Position numbers and translations under genes: made by a program. The notes beneath the pieces were generated by a model, which was not told the DNA's origin, made no database searches, and saw only the letters and a list, made by a program, of their open reading frames with translations. A stretch of DNA of 51,901 nt, taken from NCBI GenBank assembly GCA_009869945.1, contig WIXG01000474.1, forward strand, positions 1 through 51,901, written 5' to 3'. This DNA is from Mesaphorura yosii (Eukaryota > Arthropoda > Collembola > Poduromorpha > Tullbergiidae). Shown here piece by piece: positions 22,889-33,810 of the stretch. The first letter of the stretch is position 1, and each line of letters opens with the position of its first letter.

Positions 22889-24457
22889 ATGAGCCAGTCC
22901 GACTGGGTTCATATTCGGAGTCCGTTTGTGTATTGGGCCCAAACTGAGGCTGGTGTCAGTCTACGGGTAGACATAAAAAATGCTCAGGTAAAAAATGAAT
23001 CATTGATTGTCTAATCAGTGATGGTAAAATCTTCTGCTCCTTTTATCAACAGGCGCCGCGCATCCAAATCGATGAAAACAAAGTGAGATTTGATTCAACA
23101 GGCGAGGGTGCATTTGGAGAAAGCGAGTATCACTTTGAGATTATTTTTGCTCATGAAGTCAACCCGAAGGTAAGAGAGAAGGTTTATGGTTTACCGACAG
23201 AATTGGTTGGAGCTGCTGCAATTTTACATGGTTCTCCATATTTAGGAAAGCACGTATCGAATCCTCGATCGTGAAATCAACATCAGCATTCAAAAGGCTA
23301 CGAAGGGTTGGTGGGCAAAGCTGTCACAAACGCATAAGAAACCAGCATGGCTGAAGGTAACTAAATTGACCAAACACTGCTCTATAATTTTTATCGTCCG
23401 TAAATGTGAATGGTTTTTTTATTTAGATTGATTTTGATCGCTGGAAGAGCCCTGATGACGAAGATGAGCTGCCAGGTGATATTATGCGCGACTATCCCGA
23501 CATATTCAAGACTCTCCAAAGAAACGAGCTTGGACAGCGAGTGGAGAATCTGCGACACGTGTATTTGTTTCTCTTCAACCTGTTCCAATTTGTGGGGTAT
23601 TTGTACATTTTGGGTGTGCTAACCATTCGATTTTTGAAAGATGGGCCTGGTAAGTTAATTACAACTCGAGAGCTCCAGAGTTAACGTGGATCCTGGTTAA
23701 CATGGAATAAATATTTAACTATTTTGATTTCAGTTGCATTTCATCATGCGTACGAGTTGATTGGATTCGCACTATGTTACTGTCAAATTGTACAATTTGT
23801 TGAAATCATCCATCCAATGCTTGGATTCACAAAGACGAGTGTCCAGGTGGCTGCTCTTCAGGTAAAGTTCTTAACTAAAAGTCTTCAGTTAAATTTCCTC
23901 GGTACAAAATACTGAAATCTGTATCGTGCCGTATTCTTTTGTTAGGTTGTTGGCCGAGCTGCGATTCTGTTCCTGATCATCGCCTCAGAAGAACGGATGC
24001 ACACTAAGCCCATCATCTTCTTCCTATTCTACATTTGGTCCCTAGCCGATGTAATCCGCTATCCGTATTACATGGTGCAACTATCAAAGCGTAGTATTTA
24101 CGCACTCACCTGGCTTCGATACACGGCCTGGGTTCTTTTGTACCCCGCCGGAATCGCCTGTGAGGCAGTCGTAATTTTCGCAGCAATTCCATACTTTATC
24201 GAATCCGAAAAGTATTCTGTGACACTCCCGAACCGGTTCAACTTTACGTTTTCGTTTGCGAACCTGCTCAGGATTTACCTGCTTTTCGGAATGTTCCCAA
24301 GTAAGTTCTAAAAATTGTGATTGCCAGTGTAGAAAATCTAACTACTCACTATCTTAATATTTTAGTTGCGTACGCGCTGCTCCAAAATATGAAGCGAGGG
24401 AGGCAAAAGGCGCTGGAGGATCCAGACAAGCAGCGAATCAAGAAACGTCGCGATTAG
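22889..24457 (+). CDS. HACD3-type 3-hydroxyacyl-CoA dehydratase
   Basis: Seven exons: 22889..22987, 23053..23169, 23246..23356, 23427..23649, 23734..23861, 23946..24300 and 24366..24457; 374 residues. Residues 1 to about 115 form a CS/p23-like domain (PFVYWAQTEAGVSLRV, YHFEIIFAHEVNP, KGWWAKLSQTHKKPAWLKID). The rest is the multi-span dehydratase domain. The catalytic pair of the family is visible in YPAGIACE, Tyr292 and Glu299, with the usual seven-residue spacing. The enzyme removes water from 3-hydroxyacyl-CoA, the third step of very-long-chain fatty acid elongation in the ER. The CS domain plus dehydratase fusion and the length identify the HACD3 subtype. The basic tail IKKRRD fits ER retention. 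Confidence 0.93.
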
Positions 24458-24968
24458 CTTTCAGCGCCGTAGCCCTGACCGCCTGACAGGCGTATTTTGC
24501 TCTCTCTGTCTTTGTTACTAGTATTAGTAATTACGACAACTTAAATTCTGGGTGTACTTTGAAATAAGTCAGTGTCAGTGTTAGTCAAATTGGTATTGGC
24601 ACTATTTGGAAAAATTGATATTGCACTCCTGTGAATTGAAATCGTATGTAGGTTTAATGGTTTAAGCACAGGTCTCATGAATCCGAGTGCTAATTCAAAT
24701 CGAAAAATAAAGAGGTACTTACTTACTAATTGAATATTGAATGCGTTTGACAATGAAAATTATGAAAACCGGTTCCGTCTTCCCTCCAAGAACTACGAGT
24801 TAAGTAAACTGTCTTTGCAGCCTTCGGGTTTCGGGAGAAATGACATTTAAGTTATTGAAACCAGTTTTTCTGCAAAAATTGAAGTCGACCAAACACAGAA
24901 ATGATGTGCAGACTCATAGAACACCAAAAACTTTCTTGTGTTTCGGTTTTCATTCATTCAAAGTCAAA
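24458..24968. other. Short intergenic gap
   Basis: It holds the 3' UTR of the HACD3-like gene (AATAAA near 24703) and the leader of the next Ig gene. An upstream in-frame ATG at 24840 would add 43 residues to that gene, but the ATG at 24969 is directly followed by a signal peptide and is preferred. Nothing else is seen. Confidence 0.5.
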
Positions 24969-27187
24969 ATGTCACCGGTACTCACACCAGCTATTCCAAT
25001 AACTCTAATTATCACAGTAATCGCAATTTGTGCCACTGCAGTGACTACAGACGCAGATTCTCAGCCAGTGGCTTTGGACCCGGCTCCGAAAATTCGAATC
25101 GTTGCCCAGCATTTAATTCTGTTCGAAGATGACCGAAGGAGGGCAGAGACAGTAGAGGCAGGTGAAAGTAAGGGCGAAAACGAGCTGTCCCCGGCGCTGG
25201 CGGACGACGATAACGACAGCCGCAGCCCTGAGAACGACAGCAGGCAGGAGTCGACGCTGGAAGTGATAACGGAGACTCCAAACAGCGTAGTGGTGCTGGA
25301 GGAGAAGCTGTACCAAGAATCCGTCGTACATCTAGAGTGCGCCGCGCCCTACCCTGTCGAGTGGGTGTACGAAGGAGAAGGGTATCCTGATCCAGTTCTT
25401 TCTTTTCTGGATTCCAATCGAAATGCGCCGAATTACACGGACCAATCGACATACACGTATTCGACCAAGTTGGACCTCGTCACGCTGAATGGACGAAATA
25501 CTGGGCGGTACACTTGCAAGAGTATCGAACTGATACAGAAGAGCAATGGGCAAGGATCCCGCCAGGCGTATTTCTATATTTATGTACCGGGTACGTAAAA
25601 CATACCAAATTGTATTACTTTAACTCATTGTTGAAGTGCCATCAATTGCAATAATCTTGCCCTCGCCCCAGAAAAAAGTGTATTCGTAACTGATCAACCG
25701 GCCCTCAAGTCGAAAGTTACTCCATCGGCTCCCGGAAAGGAAGGAGACGGATTCGGGGTGCTGCTGCCGTGCACTGTGACCAATCCGAATACAATATTAT
25801 CACTGTACAAAATCAATAAGGTAGGGTTTGGGAGACAAACGTTTTGTGGAACCTTTAATGTTGACCCTGCAGCTCGAGGCTGAATAATTTGCGATGCGTG
25901 TCCGCTATTTTCAAGTGGAACAGCTTTCGCATTCTTTTAATTGGTGGATTCTTTGTCGCAGAGATCGTCATACCTGCACGAAATCCGTGGCGCGACTTAC
26001 GACCCCTCCGCTGGCTTCTCCTTCAAGTCCTTCACTCCATGGGGAATTTACGTTTGCATTACCAGAGACAGGAAGAGGCTCATGATGGCGTTCGCGAAGC
26101 CAAACAGGACACTGCCAGCCGGCTCAGAGGCGAAACGTACCCAATTCTCTTACGATGCTTCACTGCGTTCCTTCCTGTGTTGTGTGAACTCCAGCTCGAC
26201 GCGTGAAGGGTTGAAGCCCGACATGCGCTACATCGCCTGCAGCTCACGAGCTGAATGCCAGATAAGGAAACATGCACAAGGGCAGTTTTATAAGTACGGA
26301 GAGCCGGTGCCAAGCGCCAGTGCCGTGTGGGGCAAGGATCGGCTCTGCCAGGCGATGAGGGCCAGCGAGACTTGGAAGTTGGCATCCAAACCGGCATCTG
26401 GGTCGAAGTATCGAACACTTATCTCGACCAGGGAATTGAGTCTTGGTGGGGGCAGGCGCATGTCGTCTGGAGGCATGTTTCAGTGCCGAATCGGGACTCA
26501 GATTGACGATTACTACTTTGTATGGAGAAATTCACAGACTGCAAGTGCGAGTGCCAACGAGCCTGAGCCTGGTAAGCGTAAACGGCTAGAACCAAAAGCC
26601 GTTAAAAGACTTGAATTCTTCACTTATTACGAAAACGCAGTGCGAAGTTCCTTCTCCGTCGTCGTTATTGGGATTAAATTACACTTTATGTGATCATTAA
26701 TCTTTTAGTTCTAGACTTGGCTGCGAGCGAGTCCTCCGAATTCATCGACATCATGTTCAAAATCAGTTCAACGCCTGTTTCGGGCGACGGCGCAGGCCCA
26801 GGCAAAGACAATCCCGTCCCCGTGCCCGTTTCTGTTCCGGTTCCGCGAATCAAACGCGGAGTGCCCATCCGCGTGGAATGCAACTACAACACGTTTCTCT
26901 TCACGAAGGGGCTCATATGGCTGTTTGGACACGAGAACGGAACCAGCACCGTCGTCGTCAAGAAGGAGCTCATTGCTAAGAAGCACTACTACGTTGAGCC
27001 GAGGCTTGGGACCCAAGATTCCGACGAAACAGAAGAAGCCGGAGGCCTGCGCGAGTATACGACAATTGTATTTCCTGACACGAACATTACAAGTCTGATT
27101 TGTTCGGTGCCCGTCGCTGCCGGTGCGATGGCGGCTGGCGACGGCGAGTGGCGAAATGTATCGAAAGCAATTACGGTTGTTGAGTAA
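24969..27187 (+). CDS. Secreted PDGFR/VEGFR-like Ig protein, single module
   Basis: Four exons: 24969..25590, 25672..25820, 25962..26571 and 26709..27187; 619 residues. Signal peptide TPAIPITLIITVIAICATAV. D1 is ECAAPYPVEWVYEGEG to TGRYTCKSI, ending YIYVPG. D2 is LLPCTVTNPNTILSLYKI, then YDPSAGFSFKSFTPWGIYVC, matching the second Ig domain of PDGF/VEGF receptors. D3 (CCVNSS, RYIACSSRAECQIRK) and D4 (RVECNYNTFLFTKGLIWLFG to LICSVPV) match the four-domain module of the 14452 gene. Exon borders after D1 and inside D2 are shared with that gene. It stops without a membrane span or kinase. Exon 4 has two acceptors six bases apart. The two genes are 5.8 kb apart on one strand, separated by unrelated genes. 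Ligand binding is inferred only. Confidence 0.78.
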
Positions 27188-27211
27188 TTAAAAATAAATA
27201 AATAAAGCAGT

Positions 27212-28199
27212 TTATTGCTGGAATACCGATTTGCTACACACTCGAAAGTATTTCGAGCAGTTGCCAGCCACTCCGGCTCGTTCCGCCTCTAAATGTTGCT
27301 GGAGCGCCTTTTGCGTCACCGCAGACGTTTTGCTTACGCTCAGAAGCAATAACGCGACTTCTCCGACGAGGCCGTACCCTTCAAAGTTGTAGCCTTGACC
27401 GGGCGCAGTCGTGAAATACTCGTGCAGCTCGCAAATTGCTCTGAGCAGGCAACCCTGGCCAGGAGACCAGCCAACGGAGTCCAGGACGTTCTCTAGTTTG
27501 GTGAGCACGTGAAAACGGTCGTCGTATCGGCGCTGCTGCTGCTGCCGTCGGCGCGTTGGGTTGATGGCTCGTCGGGCGCGAGTACGAGCCCGAGCGCTCG
27601 ACTTGTACGTGTAAACGTACGGGCTGTGCATCTGCGTCGGATAAGTCTGATTGAATGAGTGTTGGTTGGTGGCGACGGCGATCCCCTTTTTTGACGATCT
27701 TGAATTAAACCCCGAGTTCAAGTACGTAAACCCGAGGCCATTGCCATTGCCGTCAGGCAGCTCAGACATGTTGATATTTTCCAGCATATGTTGTCCGAGG
27801 TACATCCACTTGGATAGCGCATACTTGCCCAGTTTGTCAAGGTTAACTGGCGAAAAACGAAAATCGTGCGGCTCTTTTTATGCGGCTGGACAAATGAAAT
27901 GCATATGCATAGCGTTACTTACTTTTAATTGGCATCTCAAACATGAAATTGGAGCTGAATGTCTTCCAGTGAAACTCCGAGTCGTCCAGGAGCGGGATTT
28001 CGAGTGTAGGCTTGATTGTGAGCACGGCTCCTTTGGGAAATATGATTCTTTTGCTGCTGACGCCGACGGAAGCCTGCGAGCCATGGCCGTAGCCGTTGAC
28101 CGTCGGATCGTAGTCGGCAGAGACGCCAGGAAGCCCTCGGCCTGTGAAGGTAAAGGCGGCGATGGCCAAGAGGAATAATGCCCTCATGATTCTGGTCAT
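27212..28199 (-). CDS. Secreted DM4/DM12-family protein
   Basis: Minus-strand exons 28199..27923 and 27846..27212; 303 residues. Signal peptide MRALFLLAIAAFTFTG (the first ATG, four residues earlier, has the better context). An N-terminal beta-rich segment (IIFPKGAVLTIKPTLEIPLL, HWKTFSSNFMFEMP) and a C-terminal domain with conserved Cys (GWSPGQGCLLRAICELHEYF, GLVGEVALLLLS, CSKYFRVC) match the arthropod DM4/DM12 family, whose function is not known. Between them lies a low-complexity Arg/Gln-rich stretch. Its stop codon is 24 bp from the stop of the converging Ig gene, so the two 3' ends share one AT-rich polyadenylation region. Confidence 0.88.
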
Positions 28200-28291
28200 G
28201 GTGCTTGGTGTTTAACTTCTGTCGCTTCGCCTTGATGATTTGAAGTTTAAGTGACAATTGCGAGTTTCTGACGGTTTTCCCGACGTCCTTT

Positions 28292-28302
28292 ATCCTTTTT
28301 AT
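28292..28302 (-). promoter_or_regulatory. Possible TATA box of DM4/DM12 gene
   Basis: A TTTATAAAAAG-type box reads on the minus strand at 28292-28302, about 95-100 bp before the start codon at 28199. Spacing allows a leader of about 65 nt. It is a plausible core promoter but has no second element to confirm it. Confidence 0.4.
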
Positions 28303-29322
28303 AAACATTAACAAATTCCTTGTCCAATGCGGACGCAGCATTAAAGACATTAAAACTCGGCTTTTGCGTTGCCTTGCCACTGAATTTGTTGTTGACCCGA
28401 TTCCATTCTATCTGTACTGCGGTTGATGGAATTATAAAGCATGGCCTAAATAAAATACCGACCCGTAGAACGCGAGAGATGCAAATACAATTTTTGCAAG
28501 ACAATGTTTCAATTTCAAATTTCATTTCGTTTTTATGGCCTAAACTTTGTAAGAGAGCAGAACAGGACAGGATACAGAAATAGACTCATCTTGTTAAAGA
28601 TAACGTAGTTTATTACCTTACGCTTACGCTTTCGCGTGTTTTAATTTCGGCGCGAGTGCGACTCGACGCGTTGAGACGCACCTGCTCCTTAAATGAGTTC
28701 TGTTTTACGACCCGAACTTGAGGACTGAAGTCATTCTCATTTTACAGAGGGCATGAGGCATGAGGCTTGGCCACGTGGAATTCCGGTGTTTAATTGACGA
28801 TTCTGAGATTGGGACTGTGATTAGTCAGCGGCGCAGATTCTGGCGCTGACACTGACCTGACAAGTGCCAAATGCATAAAGCTAATAATAATTTATGGGAG
28901 CTGCACGAGCAACTGAAAACTGCATCTCATCGTCTTTATCAAGAACAATCAAGAATGGCAAATGTTTTGTTGTGCGGCAAAATTCGGCCAGCATAGCAAG
29001 TAAAAAGCAAAGCAGCATAACGATTGTACAAATAACTAGTGACTCGCAAGGACTGTTGGTGACGATGGTAATGGAGTGCTAATGAGGATGCTATTAATTG
29101 AGGCATTATCCTCACATAAAAGTCACTGATCATGATTAATTGCGATACTGACTCGGACTCAGGCAAGAGATGCGATGTAAAAGCAAAGCCAAGTGTCCGT
29201 CGAGCATGGGTCAACTTATTCCTTGTTTAGGCTCCAGCAGCGACAGCCGTGGTCAATAATTTTCTAATCCGAAGCCTGAAATCTGAATTCCAGTCAATTG
29301 TTGCCGTTGCCATGTTCTGAGC
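28303..29322. other. Intergenic, no gene seen
   Basis: All open frames are short, lack signal peptides and overlap each other on opposite strands. The region is AT-rich with scattered TTAATT words. A two-codon upstream ORF (ATG TTC TGA at 29312) precedes the next gene by two bases. Confidence 0.5.
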
Positions 29323-29580
29323 ATGAAGTTAAGCAGTCCCGCCCTTGCCTGGACCCTCATCGCGATCATCGTGCTGGTCGTCGTGCTGCAGCAACCTGAT
29401 GACGTCGAAGGCGGTGGCGTCATGGCGCGTGGACGTTCTCAGATGAAAGTGCGCCGCAACCGCCACTCGCACCGTACGAACAAGATTCCGTGGTATTGCC
29501 GTGGAAAGAATCGGCGGTCCATCCAGGCAGGAGCCTGCAGGCGGTCCGGGCGTGATCGGAGTCGGTACGACGTCGAATAA
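29323..29580 (+). CDS. Small secreted cationic peptide precursor
   Basis: Single-exon, 85 residues. Residues 1-28 form a signal peptide (LAWTLIAIIVLVVVLQQ). The mature part is strongly basic (many Arg/Lys, few acids) and ends in a two-Cys loop, YCRGKNRRSIQAGACRR. No known family is recognised. The closing G-x-C-R-R resembles the end of the next secreted precursor at 30770 on the same strand. Candidate roles are an antimicrobial or signalling peptide; this is inference from charge and size alone. Polyadenylation signal AATAAA near 29695. Confidence 0.6.
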   Translation: MKLSSPALAWTLIAIIVLVVVLQQPDDVEGGGVMARGRSQMKVRRNRHSHRTNKIPWYCRGKNRRSIQAGACRRSGRDRSRYDVE

Positions 29581-30769
29581 GCCTTAAATGGACTGATAGG
29601 AGCGAATAGAAGCCAGTATGACTAATTTTTATTTAGAATTCATATTTTACGAGTTACGAGAAGTTAAATGACTGTGACAAAGCATGAAATTGCTAATAAA
29701 ATGGGAAATTGGAAAATTGCCCTCTGGAATGCTAAAACTAAAAACCACAGCAGCGCCAACGCCAATTTAATGTGTGTGTCTGGCTCTGAGGTTCTGTCGA
29801 CTCGCGTGCGTACTGCATTGCAGTAAAAGAGACAAGTCAAGTGCTGAATTGAATACGTAAACGCATTGTTCACGTTAATTGATAATAAGTCCCAGGCCAC
29901 GACCCGACAAAGCATTGGCGCGGCGTGAAATTGGGTCGGTCGGACGTGCACGTCGGATGCTCATCTCACCACAAAAGCCACTGTCAGTCGTGTCCAATGC
30001 GTTTTCACCTTCACGCCTACATCAAAGCTGGAATTCTCGTGGCCGTGATTTCTGATTTCTAATCCGGTTCCAATTCCAATTTCACCTTCGCCAACATGTA
30101 TATCAATAGTCTGGAGTAGTGCTGGTGCTATTTACAGGCAACCGAAGGCGAAGTGAAGCAGAGAACTGTTCACGTACACGTTTTTCGTGTTGAATAGTTG
30201 AATTGGTGTCTGATGACTCACTTGATTCATTCTTCTAACTTCTCCCACCTACGCTACATTCAGCGACTAAAGCAGTTCAGGATGATTGTAGTTCTGGTTG
30301 AGGTATAATTGCTATTGCCTGCAGATATTTTCGCATTTCGCACTCAGTGCTCAGTCAACCAGAAATCAGCGAACAATACACAACTCACTCAAGTAGTCAT
30401 TGCACTCATACCACGTAACGCAAACGCATCACGCGAAGATCTCATTCCTTTTCGTTCTCAACTTCCTCCTGACGCATCGCAGTGCAGTTTACGGAAGAGT
30501 TCAACGGTCATCTTGCCTTCGTCATCGTAGCCGCAATCTTCAGATCTTCATTCAGGTAACGAATAGCTAAAAAATTCTCGTGTATGATTACGAATTCGAT
30601 TACGCTTACGCGGAGCAGAAGGCCAAGGGGTCATCCTCATCCATTCATTCAAAGAGTGGTCTGTGGGTCGTGGGTATTTATTCGAAGCCTCGTCTTTTTC
30701 TTTGACAGTTTCTAATTGATCGAGTCCGAGTCAACCGAATACCAATCCACTTCACAAATTTAGCCAAGA
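29581..30769. other. Intergenic and possible 5' UTR of 30770 gene
   Basis: No supported gene. An acceptor-like CACAAATTTAG ends at 30762, eight bases before the ATG at 30770, so the next gene may have an upstream non-coding exon in this gap. Open frames found here are unsupported. Confidence 0.45.
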
Positions 30770-31204
30770 ATGTGGTCGCCTTCGCCATCGTCTTGTCACA
30801 ACCTTAACCTCAACCTGCCCTTCGCCTTGCTTGTCGCCTGCGTCTGCGCCGTGCTCTTGATCTCAGTGCCAGCCACCGTGGACGGGTCCCCCATGGCAAT
30901 GCCTGCCTCCTCATTCACCTCTTCGTCTAGCACGGGACTCAACGAGGCGCCGCTTCTAAGCTTCCTCAACTCGGATTCATTCAGCAACAGAAACAGCAAG
31001 AAAACTAGTCAGCATCGGCAAGCGAATACGTACGCGTCGTCGTCGCGGACACAGCCAGTGCCGACGGACCACCGAAGAATTCGACACAGCCGCATGCGTG
31101 CCCGCACCCACCACAAAGTGCCTTGTCCGTTTGATCACGTGAGGGATTACAAGGGCGACTGCAGGAAAGTGTCAAGATTTAGCCTATTTAGAGTTGGGCG
31201 ATGA
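30770..31204 (+). CDS. Secreted basic precursor with C-terminal Cys loop
   Basis: Single coding exon, 144 residues. After a short polar N-terminus, residues 17-39 are a signal-peptide core (FALLVACVCAVLLISVPATV). The middle is Ser/Thr/Asn/Gln-rich and disordered. The C-terminal third is Arg/His-rich (RRIRHSRMRARTHHK), which looks like a processing region, and leads to VPCPFDHVRDYKGDCRK. This last piece is a single disulphide loop with C-P-x-D and G-x-C-R, a pattern seen at the end of many arthropod small secreted proteins; I cannot name a characterised member. A peptide hormone or effector released by cleavage after the basic stretch is possible. Confidence 0.65.
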   Translation: MWSPSPSSCHNLNLNLPFALLVACVCAVLLISVPATVDGSPMAMPASSFTSSSSTGLNEAPLLSFLNSDSFSNRNSKKTSQHRQANTYASSSRTQPVPTDHRRIRHSRMRARTHHKVPCPFDHVRDYKGDCRKVSRFSLFRVGR

Positions 31205-32379
31205 CGACAGCCGATTAGAGTAACTAATAACTAATAATTTGTAGCATGTGATAGTGCTGATCAGTTGCAGTTGTAGTTACCTTCACACGTTCAAAGTATT
31301 AATGAACACGTTCAGGTTTATTAGTCAAGGCTTTAATTTTTGTCTCGCGTGCCGTGCGCGCCTGTTTTATTACTCGAGTCGTTCCGATTGTTCCAAGCCA
31401 AGTGCAATGTAGAAAGTAAATGTAGGTTACTAATTTATTTATGAATTTACAACCAAAATACGCGAGTAGTGATAAGAAAAGAAACGTGCAAATCACACGA
31501 GTGCTCTCAAGGCAGGGATTTTTACGTTTGCTCTGTTGTACGTCATTTAGGAGAAAAGATGAAACTCATCTTCATCATCATACCTACGAGTTACTTCGTC
31601 TCGATTTTGACCAGTTTGGCCACTAATTTAAGCTCCCAGTGAATACACTTTTCGGCTCGTCTTCTTGGTCGAGACGGTTCCAGACTCTATTTTTGCATTT
31701 CGCCTAAGTATTTGTATGCAATTTATTTAGAACATAGCAGTTAACAAGGTCTTAACCAAGAACAAGAACGGCAAGCAAATATTAATTGCCTTAATTTATT
31801 CCTCACCTCACGTACGTTGCGTTGCTCGGATTGTTTTTAGATTAATCATTGCATTGTATTTCACTACTCGTAGTAATTGATTCCAACTACCTTCCATGAA
31901 TTAAATTATGCAGCACTATTTTTACATACAATAAACTGTCTACTGGCACATGTCTTCTTTTGCCCACGCTTGCTTCTTCTGCTTGCACGTGAAGAGGCCG
32001 TGATTCATTGGGCGCAAATTGCGAGTGGAATATTTCTTTTGACTTTCTGAGCACCAATGCCAGGCCAAGTCTTGCCTGCCTTACGGAAGCAAGATGTAAT
32101 GCATAGAATTGAATGTAAATTGCAGCAGCTCGTTAATCGCGATAAGAATCCAATGGCACGGCGGCGCAGAGGTCAAATCATAATCTCACGTTTTTTGCTA
32201 GCTCGCACCCCACAAAAGCCAATCGAAGTGTACATAAATGGATTGGGTACGCGCTGCGTTGAGTAATAGAAAGAATGAATGAGATTTGGATGATGACTCA
32301 TTTTTTCATCAGCTGTCCGCTCCTTTGCTTTGCACAGGTGTGAGATCACAAATCTTTATTACGTGTACAGCACAGTTGC
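31205..32379. other. Intergenic, no gene seen
   Basis: AT-rich sequence between the secreted precursor and the first chemoreceptor-like gene. The longest forward frame (32057-32266) has no recognised feature. AATAAA at about 31931 has no matched gene. Confidence 0.5.
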
Positions 32380-33810
32380 TTAGTAATTTGGCATTTCCCT
32401 AATTGGTTGTGTGTCAATCAGCACTGCACAAATATTCTGAGTCACTGTGTCAAGAACTGCACCCACCGTCGACTTTTGCAGGTAGCCAAAGGTCAGAACG
32501 CGCATTCGGAACGATGCGCAGTGCACGCAGGAGTATCGAACCCGGCGCCAGTATCCGCTTTGGGTTGGATCCGTCGTCATCGCCGCCGCCCTCGTCTTGC
32601 CGTGCTCCTGCTTCGCGTACCCCATCGCTGCCGTGTCGAGCCTCGGGCCGTAGTCGAGGAAACCCCACAGCAGGACCAGCATGAATGAAAAGATGCAGAA
32701 TGCACCGATGCTCGTGACGTGATCCTCGAATCGGATGCAGAACGAGAACATGATGATGCAGATCCCAGACAAACTGAGTAGCACAGCAGGCCACACGTCT
32801 TGCGAGAAGCAGTTGTTCAGCTGCTGGCCAAGAATCTGTAGCCCACGGTAGACGAGTAGGCTCTCCTTTGACTTACCAGACGTAGATATAGTAGATGCTT
32901 CGCCCCGAAGGCGCAGTCTCTCAAACACGGCCTGAGAAAAGATGATGGTCGCAGAGATGGTCACGACGAGGGCCAGAATGTCTGTTGCCTGCCACCAAAT
33001 CCAGACAGCCTGCGTGATGGCCCCGAATGCAAAGAGCGCCGGATCCCTGTGTAGCCACGTGTACGGGTTCGCGTCGTCATGTCCCCAGCAGACTGGGAAA
33101 ACATCCTCGAGCAGGTGAAACTTGCATTTGAAGAGGTAGGTGCCAATGCCAGACACGCCCGTGGAAAGCATCCCGTAAATCACGATTTGATTGATTCTCA
33201 ACAGCAGGAGCTCGCTCCTTTGAACCCGACCGCGACTGACAATCGCACTCGGAGACGCACTTCGGCTGGAAACACGGATCCAGAATCGAACCAGACCGTT
33301 GATGTACGCCACGAGTTCGTGGCGGCGGTACGCGACGTGGAAATGAAAGAAGAGCGCAAAGTAGCAGCTGCCGACGGTCAGCGAGTGGTACATGAAGTAC
33401 ATGTTAGTCATGTCGAAGCCGTCGCGTGCGGTTATGCGAATGAGGATGCCAGCCAGAACTGTCACGACGGTGGTGACTCCGGCGAGTGTGCCCAGCCACC
33501 GTGCGATCTGCCATTTGGCAGTGATGAGGTTCGCAGTGCAGGTCGACCCGTTCCAGTAGATCGGAATGACACCCAGGGCACAAGCCGTGTTCAGCATCAG
33601 GCCAAAGGTTTGGCTCAATCGCTCGTGGCTTTGCAGGCAATTTTCGGAGGATTCCTTCCTTTGACTTGAATTCTCTCTCTCAACTTCGATGGCCCTGCTC
33701 CTGCTTTTCACCAGCACGTTAACCAACTGCAGTGACTGCGGTGACTCAGCTTCAGGGCCTTGTCTTCTGTTTTTGTCAGTCGAAATTAAAGTTCCGGCCA
33801 TAGCAGACAT
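32380..33810 (-). CDS. 7TM chemoreceptor-like protein (gustatory type)
   Basis: Single exon, 476 residues. A long hydrophilic N-terminus (about 1-65) precedes about seven hydrophobic stretches, beginning near FGLMLNTACALGVIP and ending near SFMLVLLWGFLDYG. The loop before the sixth span reads VYRGLQILGQQLNNCFSQDV, which resembles the same region of the 36684 and 49315 proteins (YRxLxIL, then an Asn-Phe/Met pair). The C-terminal part is FGYLQKSTVGAVLDTVTQNI. This fits the insect gustatory/odorant receptor superfamily in arthropod lineages with divergent receptors, which act as ligand-gated cation channels. The canonical insect TYhhhhhQF signature is not clear. Function in taste is inferred. 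Confidence 0.65.
   Translation of the reverse strand: MSAMAGTLISTDKNRRQGPEAESPQSLQLVNVLVKSRSRAIEVERENSSQRKESSENCLQSHERLSQTFGLMLNTACALGVIPIYWNGSTCTANLITAKWQIARWLGTLAGVTTVVTVLAGILIRITARDGFDMTNMYFMYHSLTVGSCYFALFFHFHVAYRRHELVAYINGLVRFWIRVSSRSASPSAIVSRGRVQRSELLLLRINQIVIYGMLSTGVSGIGTYLFKCKFHLLEDVFPVCWGHDDANPYTWLHRDPALFAFGAITQAVWIWWQATDILALVVTISATIIFSQAVFERLRLRGEASTISTSGKSKESLLVYRGLQILGQQLNNCFSQDVWPAVLLSLSGICIIMFSFCIRFEDHVTSIGAFCIFSFMLVLLWGFLDYGPRLDTAAMGYAKQEHGKTRAAAMTTDPTQSGYWRRVRYSCVHCASFRMRVLTFGYLQKSTVGAVLDTVTQNICAVLIDTQPIREMPNY

Noticed and set aside
33079..33669. 196-residue forward open frame
   Set aside because: Antisense shadow of the 32380-33810 receptor gene.
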